60,028 bases of DNA from an uncultured Oscillospiraceae bacterium (GCA_910579965.1 CAJTWF010000011.1:1-60028), one strand, 5' to 3'; shown: positions 1 to 9,086, counted from the stretch's first letter. Notes: a model not told the origin generated them from the letters alone. Made by a program: numbers and translations.

Positions 1-372
1 ATCCTGCGTGTATGCCCGTAAATCAAGGCTTTTTTGAGATAATCAACCATTTTATGATGAATAATTAGCCTGAAAGTGAATGCTGATGTGAACCTATATG
101 CCATTTTTAGTTGCTCTATATCACATAACATGGAATAAATTGTTATATCTATAGGCAGAAGGAGGCGTTTACTATCGAAAAGGGCTGCGTAACTTGACAG
201 GGGAATCATGCTTTGAAGATTTCTGTCCATTCAGGTCATCTGCCTTACTCTACGGAAGATATCTCTCATAAGATTCAGTCATTTATGCGGTAATTACAGC
301 ATCATCCGTCTCTCGTGTCCAGATTTTTCCTTCATCCAACGATTTCCTGCCTTTAGACGCAGAAGTAATATC
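1..372. other. AT-rich flank without a recognisable gene
   Basis: This stretch is clearly richer in A+T than the rest of the window. I see no open frame with a credible ribosome site and product. It leads into a decayed transposase, so it is probably remnant mobile DNA or its insertion flank. Confidence 0.5.
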
Positions 373-429
373 ATGAATTCTGAAGATTGCTATAGAAAAC
401 CAGGGACACCAAGGGCTGCCCTGTGTGAG

Positions 430-753
430 CACCATCAACCGGATACCGGACCGGAACCACCTGATTACTCGAGAGGACAGTCTGGCGGCAGCACCCCAAC
501 AGCGCCTCGAGAAGCTCCGGCCCAACGGGATAAGGAGCGTCCCCGCCATGCCCTGAACCTGGACACTCCCATCCAGAAATATACCCCCAGTGAACGGCTC
601 TATCCGGAGAAAATCTCCCAGTGGGAATACCCGGAAGACTGCAAGATACGGCGGGTTCGGGGGAACGGATTCTTCACCTGCGAGGGACAGGGCTGCTTCC
701 TCAGTGAGATCTTTGATGGTATGATCCACCGGAACTGTACATGTCATTTCTGA
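430..753 (+). pseudogene. Decayed IS481-family transposase, C-terminal remnant
   Basis: The C-terminal part of an integrase-core transposase of the IS481 type can be read here. Near 560-620 the frame encodes an ERPRHALNL-like segment (family form ERPHEALG) followed by TPIQKYTPSERLYP. It continues with WEYPEDCKIRRVRGNG and a FLSE motif. The preceding helix (AAAPQQRLEKLRPN) lies in a different frame, so a frameshift separates the two pieces. The DDE catalytic domain is missing and the tail stops early. Similarity to the family is from memory of its motifs. The element is dead, and no terminal repeats are visible. Confidence 0.8.
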
Positions 754-901
754 TCTATTGAGACCACTTAGCAAAATCGGTTAGTTGTAAACCATGTAGT
801 GCTTGACATAGTACCTGCCCCTACACAGATCCAGCAAAGGTCCATCTGCCGCAGCAAAAATTGATCCCGCTGATTTCCCCCTGTTACTTTCGCCTCCGCT
901 C

Positions 902-1082
902 TGTAACTTTTGTAACCTCCGTTGTAACTATTTTCTGTCGAGCGGCCCCTTTTTTCCTCGTCATAAGCCGAAAATATTTCCTTTATGTCAACCAATGCCC
1001 GGCGATTGTGCAAAAAAGCTTGACAAATTGGCGGTTATCTGGTACACTACATCCAGTTTTCAAAAAAGTAACAAAAGTTACA
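902..1082. promoter_or_regulatory. Repeated TGTAAC sites around the promoter of the 3D-domain gene
   Basis: TGTAACTTTTGTAAC lies at 902-916 and a third TGTAAC at 923-928. The reverse strand at 1082-1068 carries TGTAACTTTTGTTAC, 14 of 15 identical. The second copy lies about 20 bases downstream of the predicted -10 and is also a perfect GTAAC-N4-GTTAC dyad. This looks like a pair of operators. The regulator is unknown; WalR-type sites also use TGTWA direct repeats but with a longer period. Confidence 0.5.
1020..1048 (+). promoter_or_regulatory. SigA-type promoter for the 3D-domain wall protein
   Basis: A perfect -35 TTGACA (1020-1025), a 17-base spacer and -10 TACACT (1043-1048). It leaves a leader of about 185 bases that contains the GTAAC-N4-GTTAC dyad. 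Confidence 0.8.
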
Positions 1083-1239
1083 AATCAGCGCATACACTAT
1101 TCAGACGGAGGAAATCTGATCCATCCTCCTCTGGAAGTCCGCCTTGGCGGCGGGGCCCCGTTGTCCCGTTCTCCTCAGCGGACCCGTGCAAAGATTCCAC
1201 GCTTTGCCCTTTTTTGAAAACAATGGAGGTTCAAGTATC

Positions 1240-2265
1240 ATGTTTGAAAGAAGCAAGAAAGCCGCTTCAAATTTGAAACGGCTGATCGCTGTCGCAGCTG
1301 TACCGGCTCTCTCCGTGCTCGCGATCTCCCTCTCTCCTCACCCCAGCAACGCCGACGCCCACGCGCTCTACGTGGTCAGCGACGAGTCCTACCTGCGGGT
1401 GGACGAGGTGGCGGGGGACGTCTTCCTCACCGACGGTTCCGCCAGCCTCGTGTCCCGTCAGGGCGGGAGCGAGCTGGCCCTGGCCTCCGGCCGGACCGTT
1501 ACCGTGACCCACCAGGACCTGACCTTCTCCACCGTGTCCCGGCAGGAGACGGTGACAGAGCTTCTGGCCCGGCTGGACGTTCGGCCCAGTCCTCTGGAGA
1601 TGGTCTCTGTGGCCATTCTGGACAATGGAATCGAGATCATCGTCAACTCTGAATTTGTCTTTTATGAGCATATAACCAACACCACCGAGCACGAGACCGT
1701 CTATCAGTACAACGACAAGCTGCCCGACTGGCAGGAGAACGTTCTCCAGGAGGGCCGCGACGGAGAGCGGCGGGAGGTCTACGAAGTCATCTACCAGGAC
1801 GGCGAGGAGACCGCCCGGCAGCTGATCGACGTAGTGGACACCCCGGCGGAGCCCACCATCATTGAAAAGGGCACCCGGGCCAACTTCGCCAACAACGGCG
1901 ACGAGGTCTCCGCCATCAACACCAACGCTGACGGCTCCGGCACCATCACCCTGGACAACGGCCAGACCCTCACCTTCAGCTCCTCACGGACCATGAAGGG
2001 CACGGCCTACACCACCGGCGGCAAGGTGGGCACCCGCACCGCCTCCGGCACCCAGGTCCGCGTAGGCGTGGTGGCGGTGGACAGGAGCGTGATGCCCCTG
2101 GGCACCAAGGTCTATGTGGTCTCCAACGACGGCAGCTATGTCTATGGCTTTGCCGTGGCGGAGGACACCGGCGTGCGGGGCAACATCATTGACCTGTATA
2201 TGGACACCTACAACGAGTGCATTCAGTTCGGTGTGCGGGACTGTACCGTATACATTCTGGACTGA
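1240..2265 (+). CDS. Secreted G5 and 3D domain cell-wall protein (YabE/YocH-like)
   Basis: A 341-residue exported protein likely to act on peptidoglycan. The basic N-terminus and hydrophobic stretch (about residues 14-32) form a signal peptide. A DUF348-like segment follows, then a G5-like domain (about 140-220). The C-terminal 90 residues form a 3D domain with its three aspartates in VAVDRS, AEDTG and IDLYMD, the fold shared with lytic transglycosylase MltA and with Rpf/YocH-type hydrolases. I chose the ATG at 1240 because GGAGG lies ten bases upstream and the signal peptide begins there; the frame is open further upstream but without a ribosome site. Monocistronic, between its own promoter and a strong terminator. 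Substrate cleavage is inferred from family only. Confidence 0.85.
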   Translation: MFERSKKAASNLKRLIAVAAVPALSVLAISLSPHPSNADAHALYVVSDESYLRVDEVAGDVFLTDGSASLVSRQGGSELALASGRTVTVTHQDLTFSTVSRQETVTELLARLDVRPSPLEMVSVAILDNGIEIIVNSEFVFYEHITNTTEHETVYQYNDKLPDWQENVLQEGRDGERREVYEVIYQDGEETARQLIDVVDTPAEPTIIEKGTRANFANNGDEVSAINTNADGSGTITLDNGQTLTFSSSRTMKGTAYTTGGKVGTRTASGTQVRVGVVAVDRSVMPLGTKVYVVSNDGSYVYGFAVAEDTGVRGNIIDLYMDTYNECIQFGVRDCTVYILD

Positions 2266-2292
2266 GGAATACAAGCTGCGACATGATCAAAA

Positions 2293-2321
2293 AGAGCCTG
2301 CTGGAAAACCCAGCAGGCTCT
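2293..2321. terminator. Bidirectional terminator
   Basis: A perfect 12-base stem (2293-2304 with 2310-2321) between two convergent genes, with A-rich sequence before it and T-rich sequence after it. Confidence 0.85.
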
Positions 2322-2327
2322 TAATAT

Positions 2328-3095
2328 TTACCTAATCAAATCCGCCAGCATCTTCACAAACATCATCCCCAGCACCACAAAGATCATAATCCGGATCCGC
2401 TGGCCGCCGCCCCGGATAGCGTAGCGGGCGCCGCAGTAGTTGCCCAGGATGCTGCAAGCCGCCGCCGGGAGCACGATGGACCACATCACCTGTCCCCCCA
2501 GGATGAACGCCACCGCGGAGGCCACGTTGGAGGCCACGTTTGCCACCTTGGCGGAGCCGGAGGCGGTGACCATGTCCATGTGCAGCAGGGCGGTGAAGGC
2601 CATAATCAGCAGGGTCCCGGTGCCCGGTCCCACAATGCCGTCATAGCAGCCCACAGCCAGGCCGATAGCCAGGCTCACCAAGACAATGTACTGACGGCTG
2701 TGATCCCGCTCCTCCGGATCCTTCCCGAAGTCCTTCTTCACCACCAGGAACACCGCCACCACCGGCAGAGCCACCAGCATCAGCCCCTGAAGCACCCTGT
2801 CGCTCAGGTGCATGGCGATCCTGGCCCCGAAGGACGCGCCTGCCAGCGCTCCGGCTGCGGCCCACAGGGAGGGACGCAGCTGGATCTTCCCGCTGCGGAA
2901 GTATTTCACCGACGCGATGGCAGAGCCGGAGCCGTTTACCACCTTGTTGGTTCCGGCGGCCAGATGGACGGGCAGTCCGGCCATCAGGTAGGCGGGCAGG
3001 GTGATGAGCCCGCCGCCCCCGGCCACGCTGTCCACAAAGCCCCCCAGAAAGATGAGGGGGCAGATGAACAGGCAGAGCTTCAGTAATTCAGGCAT
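2328..3095 (-). CDS. TauE/SafE family sulfite/organic anion exporter
   Basis: A 255-residue polytopic inner-membrane protein with about eight hydrophobic segments. The N-terminal GGFVDSVAGGGGLITLP motif is the signature of the TauE/SafE (DUF81) permease family, and the second half repeats the pattern (GCYDGIVGPGTGTLL). Members export sulfite, sulfoacetate or other small organic anions; nothing here fixes the substrate. It starts at an ATG with an AAAGGAG site and has its own promoter. It stands alone, convergent with the 3D-domain gene. Confidence 0.88.
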   Translation of the reverse strand: MPELLKLCLFICPLIFLGGFVDSVAGGGGLITLPAYLMAGLPVHLAAGTNKVVNGSGSAIASVKYFRSGKIQLRPSLWAAAGALAGASFGARIAMHLSDRVLQGLMLVALPVVAVFLVVKKDFGKDPEERDHSRQYIVLVSLAIGLAVGCYDGIVGPGTGTLLIMAFTALLHMDMVTASGSAKVANVASNVASAVAFILGGQVMWSIVLPAAACSILGNYCGARYAIRGGGQRIRIMIFVVLGMMFVKMLADLIR

Positions 3096-3129
3096 ATGCG
3101 TTTTCTCCTTTATTGATACTCGCGGCGTG

Positions 3130-3138
3130 ATTATACCA
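3130..3138 (-). promoter_or_regulatory. Extended -10 promoter for the TauE gene
   Basis: On the minus strand TGGTATAAT gives a perfect -10 with the TG extension. The -35 is weak. It lies about 35 bases before the start codon. Confidence 0.55.
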
Positions 3139-3201
3139 TAACCGGAAAATTTATGCTACCCCTTTTTCAGACATCCTTGTCCAAATTCGTCAAAATTTCC
3201 A

Positions 3202-3230
3202 TTGCCTTTGGCCGCCTTTTCTGCTATAAT
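3202..3230 (+). promoter_or_regulatory. SigA-type promoter for tex
   Basis: TTGCCT (3202-3207), 17-base spacer, TATAAT (3225-3230). The transcript would have a leader of about 180 bases containing a terminator-like hairpin. Confidence 0.7.
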
Positions 3231-3305
3231 TTGGACAATCACGATCTGAGGGCGACGCCGGACGGAGGAGGGCGGTCCGCACCAGAACGGGCGCATGGAC
3301 GATTC

Positions 3306-3339
3306 AAAACCGGCGGGAACGGGGAGTTCCGCCGGTTTT
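3306..3339 (+). terminator. Terminator-like hairpin in the tex leader (possible attenuator)
   Basis: AAAACCGGCGG (3306-3316) pairs with CCGCCGGTTTT (3329-3339), and the 3' arm ends in a run of T. It sits between the promoter and the start codon, so it would stop transcription before tex unless bypassed. Confidence 0.55.
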
Positions 3340-3414
3340 CTAGTATATGCTGCCCCATCCCTCCGCCGTGCCCGCGGCTGTCCCGGAAAATAAAAGCTTC
3401 AGGAAAGGAACCCT

Positions 3415-5568
3415 ATGGAAACGATTGTTCAAATGCTCGCCCGGGAGCTGGACCAGAGCGCGCAGCATGTACAGAATGTGGTGGACCTTCTGGACGAGGG
3501 CAACACCATCCCCTTTATCGCCCGCTACCGCAAGGAGCTCCACGGCTCCATGGACGACACCACCCTGCGCACCCTGGAGGAGCGCCTCCAGTACCTGCGC
3601 AGCCTGGAGAAGCGGCGGGAGGAGGTCCGCTCGGCCATTGAGGCCCAGGGCAAGCTGACGGAGGCCCTCTCCGCCGCTATCGCCTCCGCCGTGACCCTGG
3701 CGGAGGTGGAGGACCTGTACCGCCCCTACAAGCCCAAGCGCCGCACCCGTGCCACTGTGGCCCGGGAGCGGGGACTGGAGCCTCTGGCGGAGCTCCTCTT
3801 CGCCCAGGGGCCGGACTGCCCGGACCCCCTGGCGGCGGCTGCGGCCTACGTGGATCCGGAGAAGGGGGTGGAGACCCTGGCCGACGCCCTCCAGGGGGCC
3901 AGCGACATCATCGCCGAGACCATCAGCGACGACGCGGCCATCCGCAAGAGCCTCCGGGAGCTGGTGCTCAAGCGGGGCCAGCTGGTGAGCAAGGCGGCCA
4001 CGGAGGAGGACACGGTCTACCGGCTCTACTATGACTTCGCCCAGTCCATCCCCCGCCTCCAGGGCCACCAGATCCTGGCCATCAACCGGGGGGAGCGGGA
4101 GGGGGCTTTGAAGGCCGTCGTGGTCACTGACCGGGACCAGGCCCTGCCCCTGCTCCGCAGGGCGGTGGTCCGGCCCGGAACCCGGGCCATGGAGTTCATG
4201 AAGGCCGTGGCGGAGGACGCCTATGACCGGCTCCTGTACCCCTCCCTGGAGCGGGAGGTCCGCAATACCCTCACGGACCAGGCCAGCGAGGGGGCCATCC
4301 ACAACTTTGCACTGAATCTCCGGCCTCTGCTGATGCAGCCGCCGGTAAAGGGCCGGGTGACCATGGGCCTGGACCCGGGCTACCGCATGGGGTGCAAGGT
4401 GGCGGTGGTGGACGCCACCGGGAAGGTGCTGGACACCACCGTGGTCTATCCCACCCACGGAGAGCGGAAAAAAGCGGAGTGCATCGCCGTCCTGGCGGAC
4501 CTCATCCGCCGCCACGGCGTGGCGTGCATCGCCATCGGCAACGGCACCGCCTCCCGGGAGACGGAGCAGATGACCGTGGAGCTGCTGCGGCAGGTGGGCG
4601 GCGGGGTCAGCTATATGATCGTCAGCGAGGCCGGCGCGTCGGTGTACTCCGCCTCGCCCCTGGCGGCGGAGGAGTTCCCGGAGTACGACGTGAACCTGCG
4701 CTCGGCGGTGTCCATCGCCCGGCGGCTTCAGGACCCTCTGGCGGAGCTGGTGAAGATTGATCCCAAGGCTATCGGCGTGGGCCAGTATCAGCACGACATG
4801 CCCGGCAAGCGGCTGGACGAGGCCCTGGGGAACGTGGTGGAGGACTGCGTCAACTCCGTGGGTGTGGACGTGAACACGGCCTCCCCGTCCCTGCTCCAGC
4901 GGGTGGCGGGGCTTACCGCCGCCACGGCCAAAAATCTGGTGAAATACCGGGAGGAGAACGGCCCCTTCACCGCCCGTAAGCAGATTTTGAAGGTGCCCAA
5001 GCTGGGCCCCAAGGCCTTTGAGCAGTGCGCGGGCTTTCTGCGGGTGCCGGAGAGCGGAGCGGTGCTGGACAACACCGCCGTCCATCCGGAGAGCTATCAG
5101 GCCGCCGGGAAGCTGCTGGAGCGCACGGGCCACACCATGGAGGACGTGGCCGGCCGGCGGCTGGGGGACCTGGAGGCCCAGATTCGGGCGCTGGGGGCGG
5201 AGGAGCTGGCGGCGGCCTGCGGCGTGGGCGTGCCCACCCTGCTGGATGTGGCCCGGGAGCTGCAAAAGCCGGGCCGGGATCCCCGGGACGAGCTGCCGCC
5301 GCCCATCCTCCGCACGGATGTGCTGGAGATCAAGGACCTCCAGCCGGGGATGGTGCTCACGGGTACGGTGCGCAATGTCATCGACTTCGGGGTGTTTGTG
5401 GACATTGGGGTCCACCAGGACGGTCTGGTCCACATCTCCCAGATCAGCGAAAAGTTCCTCAAGCACCCCTCCGAGGCCCTGGCCGTGGGGGACGTGGTGA
5501 AGGTAAAGGTGCTGGAGGTGGACGAGAAGAAGAAGCGGATCTCCCTGTCCATCAAGCAGGCCACATAA
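3415..5568 (+). CDS. tex: Tex family RNA-binding transcription accessory protein
   Basis: A 717-residue protein of normal length for Tex. The N-terminal helical region (IPFIARYRKE) is followed by a YqgF/RNase H-like domain (GLDPGYRMGCKVAVVD, near residue 320), helix-hairpin-helix repeats (VNTASPSLLQRVAGLT and a second near 535) and a C-terminal S1 RNA-binding domain (about 645-715, VIDFGVFVDIGVHQDGLVHIS). Tex acts in the cytoplasm with RNA polymerase and nucleic acids and affects gene expression broadly. Ribosome site AGGAAAGGAACC precedes the ATG. The downstream DUF2971 gene follows after 15 bases and is probably co-transcribed. Confidence 0.95.
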   Translation: METIVQMLARELDQSAQHVQNVVDLLDEGNTIPFIARYRKELHGSMDDTTLRTLEERLQYLRSLEKRREEVRSAIEAQGKLTEALSAAIASAVTLAEVEDLYRPYKPKRRTRATVARERGLEPLAELLFAQGPDCPDPLAAAAAYVDPEKGVETLADALQGASDIIAETISDDAAIRKSLRELVLKRGQLVSKAATEEDTVYRLYYDFAQSIPRLQGHQILAINRGEREGALKAVVVTDRDQALPLLRRAVVRPGTRAMEFMKAVAEDAYDRLLYPSLEREVRNTLTDQASEGAIHNFALNLRPLLMQPPVKGRVTMGLDPGYRMGCKVAVVDATGKVLDTTVVYPTHGERKKAECIAVLADLIRRHGVACIAIGNGTASRETEQMTVELLRQVGGGVSYMIVSEAGASVYSASPLAAEEFPEYDVNLRSAVSIARRLQDPLAELVKIDPKAIGVGQYQHDMPGKRLDEALGNVVEDCVNSVGVDVNTASPSLLQRVAGLTAATAKNLVKYREENGPFTARKQILKVPKLGPKAFEQCAGFLRVPESGAVLDNTAVHPESYQAAGKLLERTGHTMEDVAGRRLGDLEAQIRALGAEELAAACGVGVPTLLDVARELQKPGRDPRDELPPPILRTDVLEIKDLQPGMVLTGTVRNVIDFGVFVDIGVHQDGLVHISQISEKFLKHPSEALAVGDVVKVKVLEVDEKKKRISLSIKQAT

Positions 5569-5583
5569 TCAGAAGGAGGGGCC

Positions 5584-6408
5584 ATGGACTCTATTTTTTA
5601 CCACTACACGGATTTTCAGGCCCTGGACGGCATCCTCCGCAGCGCCCAGCTCCGGGTGAACAACGTGCTGCGGATGAACGACTCCGCAGAGATGCGCCAC
5701 TTCATGGGCCGGCTCTCCAGCGCCATCCAGCGGCGGCTGGAGGAGGGGGGAGACCGCGGCCGGGCCAAGGCTGTGGCCGCTCTTTTCCGGGAGGAGATGG
5801 AGAAGGAGTACTCCGCCTACGCGGCCTGTTTTTCCTTCCGCCGGGAGGACGCGGCCCAGTGGGAGCGGTACGGGAACCGGGGCAGGGGGGTGTGCATCGC
5901 CTTCCGGGGCCCGCTGCTGCGGCGGATCGCCGCCGGGCCCCTGTCCCTCCACCGGGTCTTCTACGCCGACGACATGACCGGCCACCATATGGTGGAGCGG
6001 TTCTGCCAGCTGGCCCGGAGCCGGGAGGAGCTTACGGGGGAGGACCCGGAGGTGGGGCGGGCCATGCGGGACGCGTGGGCCTGCTCGGTGGCCTTCAAGC
6101 ACCCCTCCTTTTCCTCGGAGAACGAGGTGCGGCTGGTGGTGGCCCCCTTTGAGGACGAGGAGTTTGCCATCAAGCCCTGCTACCACGTGTCCAAGGAGCG
6201 GGTGAAGAAGTACTACCCTCTGCCCCTGCGGGAGATGTGCCAGCGGGTGGGGGCCTCTCTGGAGGATCTGGTGGCGGAGATCATCATCGGGCCGGAGTCC
6301 ACCCAGTCCCCGGCGATTCTGCGGGACTACCTGCGGGACAACGCTCTGCCGTCCCTGGCGGAGCGGGTGTCCCTGTCCGACTGCCCCCTGCGGGGTATGC
6401 CGGTGTAG
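5584..6408 (+). CDS. DUF2971 domain protein
   Basis: A 274-residue soluble protein whose start, YHYTDFQALDGILRSAQLRVNN with NDSAEM close behind, matches the DUF2971 family. That family is often found near phage-defence or stress genes and has no settled biochemical role. CFSFRREDAAQWERYG and the later KHPSFSSENEVRLVV segment are also family-typical. AGAAGGAGGGGCC provides a strong ribosome site. It lies 15 bases after tex and before a strong terminator, so it is probably the second gene of a tex operon. I do not assign a function. Confidence 0.75.
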   Translation: MDSIFYHYTDFQALDGILRSAQLRVNNVLRMNDSAEMRHFMGRLSSAIQRRLEEGGDRGRAKAVAALFREEMEKEYSAYAACFSFRREDAAQWERYGNRGRGVCIAFRGPLLRRIAAGPLSLHRVFYADDMTGHHMVERFCQLARSREELTGEDPEVGRAMRDAWACSVAFKHPSFSSENEVRLVVAPFEDEEFAIKPCYHVSKERVKKYYPLPLREMCQRVGASLEDLVAEIIIGPESTQSPAILRDYLRDNALPSLAERVSLSDCPLRGMPV

Positions 6409-6449
6409 GGGCGGCCGCATTCTGCCGGTACGGTCCAGCGGAGCACAGA

Positions 6450-6483
6450 AAACGTCCCCGGGGCAGATGCCCCGGGGACGTTT
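6450..6483. terminator. Bidirectional terminator
   Basis: A perfect 15-base GC-rich stem (6450-6464 with 6469-6483) with a four-base loop between two convergent genes, flanked by A and T runs. Confidence 0.9.
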
Positions 6484-6511
6484 ACGCTTTTTATGCTGCA
6501 GGGGAGGGATA

Positions 6512-7864
6512 TTAGAAGATACCCTGCTCCATCATGGCCTCTGCAACCTTCTTGAAGCCGGCCAGGTTGGCGCCGGCCACCAGGTTGTAGCCCAGGCCGT
6601 ACTCCTCGGCGGCCTCCATGGACACGCGATGGATGTTCTCCATCATCTTGTGCAGCTGGGCGTCCACCTCCTCGGCGGTCCACACCAGACGCTCGCTGTT
6701 CTGGCTCATCTCCAGAGCAGACACGCCCACGCCGCCGGCGTTGACGGCCTTAGAGGGGGCCACGATCATGTTCTTCTGCTCCATGAGGTAGAAGAGGGCG
6801 TCGTTGGTGGTGGGCATATTGGCCACCTCAATGTAGTACTTCACGCCGTTGGCCGCGATCTGCTTGGCGTGCTCCATGTGCACGTCGTTCTGCATGGCGG
6901 AGGGCATGATAACGTCGGCCTTGACGCCCCAGGGCTTTTCGCCGGGGTGGAACTCCACGCCGAACTTGTCCGCGTAATCCTTCACCTTGTTGCGGCCGGA
7001 GTTGCGCATGGTCACCAGATAGTCCACCTTCTCCATGGAGGAGGACACGCCGTCAGGATCGTAGACGTAGCCGTCGGGGCCGGACAGGGTGACAACCTTG
7101 GCGCCCAGGTGGTGGGCCTTCTTGCAGATGCCCCAGGTCACATTGCCGAAGCCGGCGCAGGCGATGGTCTTGCCCTTGATGTCCTCGCCCTCGTGCTTGA
7201 GGACCTCCTGGAGGTAGTACATAGCGCCGTAGCCGGTAGCCTCGGGGCGGGTCAGGGAGCCGCCGTAGGAGAAGCCCTTGCCGGTGAGCACGCCGTTCTC
7301 CCACACGCCCTTGAGGCGGCGGTACTGGCCGTACAGATAGCCGATCTCCCGGCCGCCCACGCCCATGTCGCCGGCGGGCACGTCGATGTCGGGCCCGATA
7401 TAACGGTAGAGGGCGGTCATGAAGCTCTGGCAGAAGCGCATGATCTCCGCGTCGGACTTGCCGGTGGGATCGAAGTCAGCGCCGCCCTTGCCGCCGCCGA
7501 TGGGCAGGCCGGTGAGGCTGTTCTTGAAGATCTGCTCAAAGCCCAGGAACTTGATGATGCCGGGGTAGACGTTGGGCTGGAAGCGCAGGCCGCCCTTGTA
7601 GGGGCCGATGGCGCCGTTGAACTGGCAGCGATAGCCGATATTGGTATGATAATTGCCGTTGTCGTCCATCCACACCACGCGGAAAGTGAACATACGCTCG
7701 GGCTCCACGATGCGGCCCAGCAGGTCAGCCTTCTCGTACTCGGGGTGCTTATCCACCATGGGGGCGATGGAGGTGAGGACCTCCTCGACGGTCTGGACAA
7801 ACTCGGGCTCGTTGCTGTGCTTCTTCTTGACGTTTTCGATCACGCTGGCGACATAGGCATTCAT
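6512..7864 (-). CDS. gdhA: Glutamate dehydrogenase (hexameric, probably NADP-type)
   Basis: A 450-residue enzyme that interconverts 2-oxoglutarate plus ammonium and glutamate, central to nitrogen assimilation. The N-terminal dimerisation domain contains the catalytic-lysine motif PIGGGKGGADFDP. Conserved YKGGLRFQP and PAGDMGVGGREIG follow, and a Rossmann domain starts near GKTIACAGFGNV. Length matches the 444-450 residue class typical of anabolic NADP enzymes. I chose the ATG at 7864, preceded by GAGGAGG; the upstream open frame has no ribosome site. It has its own promoter and terminator. Cofactor choice is inferred from the subfamily. Confidence 0.95.
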   Translation of the reverse strand: MNAYVASVIENVKKKHSNEPEFVQTVEEVLTSIAPMVDKHPEYEKADLLGRIVEPERMFTFRVVWMDDNGNYHTNIGYRCQFNGAIGPYKGGLRFQPNVYPGIIKFLGFEQIFKNSLTGLPIGGGKGGADFDPTGKSDAEIMRFCQSFMTALYRYIGPDIDVPAGDMGVGGREIGYLYGQYRRLKGVWENGVLTGKGFSYGGSLTRPEATGYGAMYYLQEVLKHEGEDIKGKTIACAGFGNVTWGICKKAHHLGAKVVTLSGPDGYVYDPDGVSSSMEKVDYLVTMRNSGRNKVKDYADKFGVEFHPGEKPWGVKADVIMPSAMQNDVHMEHAKQIAANGVKYYIEVANMPTTNDALFYLMEQKNMIVAPSKAVNAGGVGVSALEMSQNSERLVWTAEEVDAQLHKMMENIHRVSMEAAEEYGLGYNLVAGANLAGFKKVAEAMMEQGIF

Positions 7865-7940
7865 TGGTAGTTTCCTCCTCAAAATTTCCGTTACAGAGCG
7901 GGCGGGATATGGGCCCCGCCCAAGTCTCCATCCACCGTTC

Positions 7941-7969
7941 ATGGTACCACGCTTTTCCAGAAAACTCAA
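7941..7969 (-). promoter_or_regulatory. Promoter for gdhA
   Basis: Minus strand: TTGAGT (7969-7964), 17-base spacer, TACCAT (7946-7941), about 75 bases before the start codon. Confidence 0.5.
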
Positions 7970-8065
7970 TAATATTTTTTGGAAAACGCCTTGGCGAAGT
8001 GTGAAATTTTAACCGGCTTTTTTGTGCAACTTTTCGGATGGCGGTCCGGGGAGGACGGCGCGCCC

Positions 8066-9058
8066 TCAGCAGAGGGTGGCGTAGATCACCGCCTTGATGG
8101 TGTGCATCCGGTTCTCAGCCTCGTCGAAGACCACCGACTGGGGGGACTCGAAGACCTGGTCCGTGACTTCCATCTCTGTGATGCCGAATTTTTTGGCGAT
8201 GTCCGCGCCGATGGTGGTGTTGGTGTCGTGGAAGGAGGGCAGACAGTGCATGAACACCGCGCCGGGGTCCGCCTTGGCCATCACGTCCCCGTTGACCTGA
8301 TAGGGGCGCAGCAGCTTGATCCGGGTCTCCCACACCTCGTCAGGCTCCCCCATGGAGACCCAGATGTCGGTGTAGATCACGTTGGCCCCCCGGGCCCCCT
8401 CGTCCACGTCCTCGGTGAGGCGGACGGTGCAGTGGTTTTCCCGGGCGATGGCCTGGGCCTGCTCCACCAGCTCGGGGGCGGGGAAGAGCTCCCTGGGGGC
8501 GCAGGCGGTGAAATGGACGCCCATTTTGGCGCAGGCGATCATCAGGGAGTTGCCCATGTTGTTGCGGGCGTCCCCCATATAGGTGAAGCGGAGGCCGGGG
8601 AGGGAGCCGAACTTCTCCTCCATGGTCAGCAGGTCTGCCAGCATCTGGGTGGGATGGAACTGGTCCGTCAGACCGTTCCACACCGGCACGCCGGCATAGG
8701 CCGCCAGCTGCTCCACCAGCTCCTGGCTGAAGCCCCGGTACTCGATGCCGTCGTACATCCGGCCCAGCACCCGGGCGGTGTCGGCAATGGACTCCTTCTT
8801 GCCCATCTGGGAGCTGCCGGGGTCCAGATAGGTCACCCCCAGGCCCAGATCGTTTCCCGCCACCTCAAAGGCGCAGCGGGTGCGGGTGGAGGTCTTTTCA
8901 AAGAGGAGGACAATGTTCTTGTTCTCCAGATAGCGGTGGGGTACGCCGCTGCGCTTGAGCCGCTTGAAGTCCTTGGAGAGCTCCAGCAGATAGCGGATTT
9001 CGGCGGGGGAGTAGTCCAGCAGCTTGAGGAAGCTCCGTCCTCTGATATTGACAGGCAT
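8066..9058 (-). CDS. argF: Ornithine carbamoyltransferase
   Basis: A 330-residue cytoplasmic enzyme that condenses ornithine with carbamoyl phosphate to citrulline. All diagnostic motifs are present: carbamoyl-phosphate STRTR at 57-61, HPTQ at 135-138 and the ornithine-side HCLPSF at 270-275. An anabolic or catabolic (arginine deiminase pathway) role cannot be decided; no other arg or arc gene is nearby. It lies downstream of purA on the same strand, but a MITE-like palindrome and a hairpin repeat separate them. Confidence 0.95.
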   Translation of the reverse strand: MPVNIRGRSFLKLLDYSPAEIRYLLELSKDFKRLKRSGVPHRYLENKNIVLLFEKTSTRTRCAFEVAGNDLGLGVTYLDPGSSQMGKKESIADTARVLGRMYDGIEYRGFSQELVEQLAAYAGVPVWNGLTDQFHPTQMLADLLTMEEKFGSLPGLRFTYMGDARNNMGNSLMIACAKMGVHFTACAPRELFPAPELVEQAQAIARENHCTVRLTEDVDEGARGANVIYTDIWVSMGEPDEVWETRIKLLRPYQVNGDVMAKADPGAVFMHCLPSFHDTNTTIGADIAKKFGITEMEVTDQVFESPQSVVFDEAENRMHTIKAVIYATLC

Positions 9059-9086
9059 GTCTTACCCTTCTTTCTCTCTTTTTCCT

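Noticed and set aside
283..774. Leftward frame of 163 codons over the IS481 remnant
   Set aside because: Antisense to the recognisable transposase remnant and without similarity to a known domain.
1144..1239. Upstream extension of the 3D-domain protein
   Set aside because: The added residues precede the signal peptide and lack a ribosome site; GGAGG supports the ATG at 1240.
3340..5466. Very long open frame antisense to tex (and similar ones antisense to the PBP, murE, gdhA and the peptidase genes)
   Set aside because: High-GC codon bias leaves antisense frames open; none has a ribosome site, a recognisable domain or normal amino acid composition.
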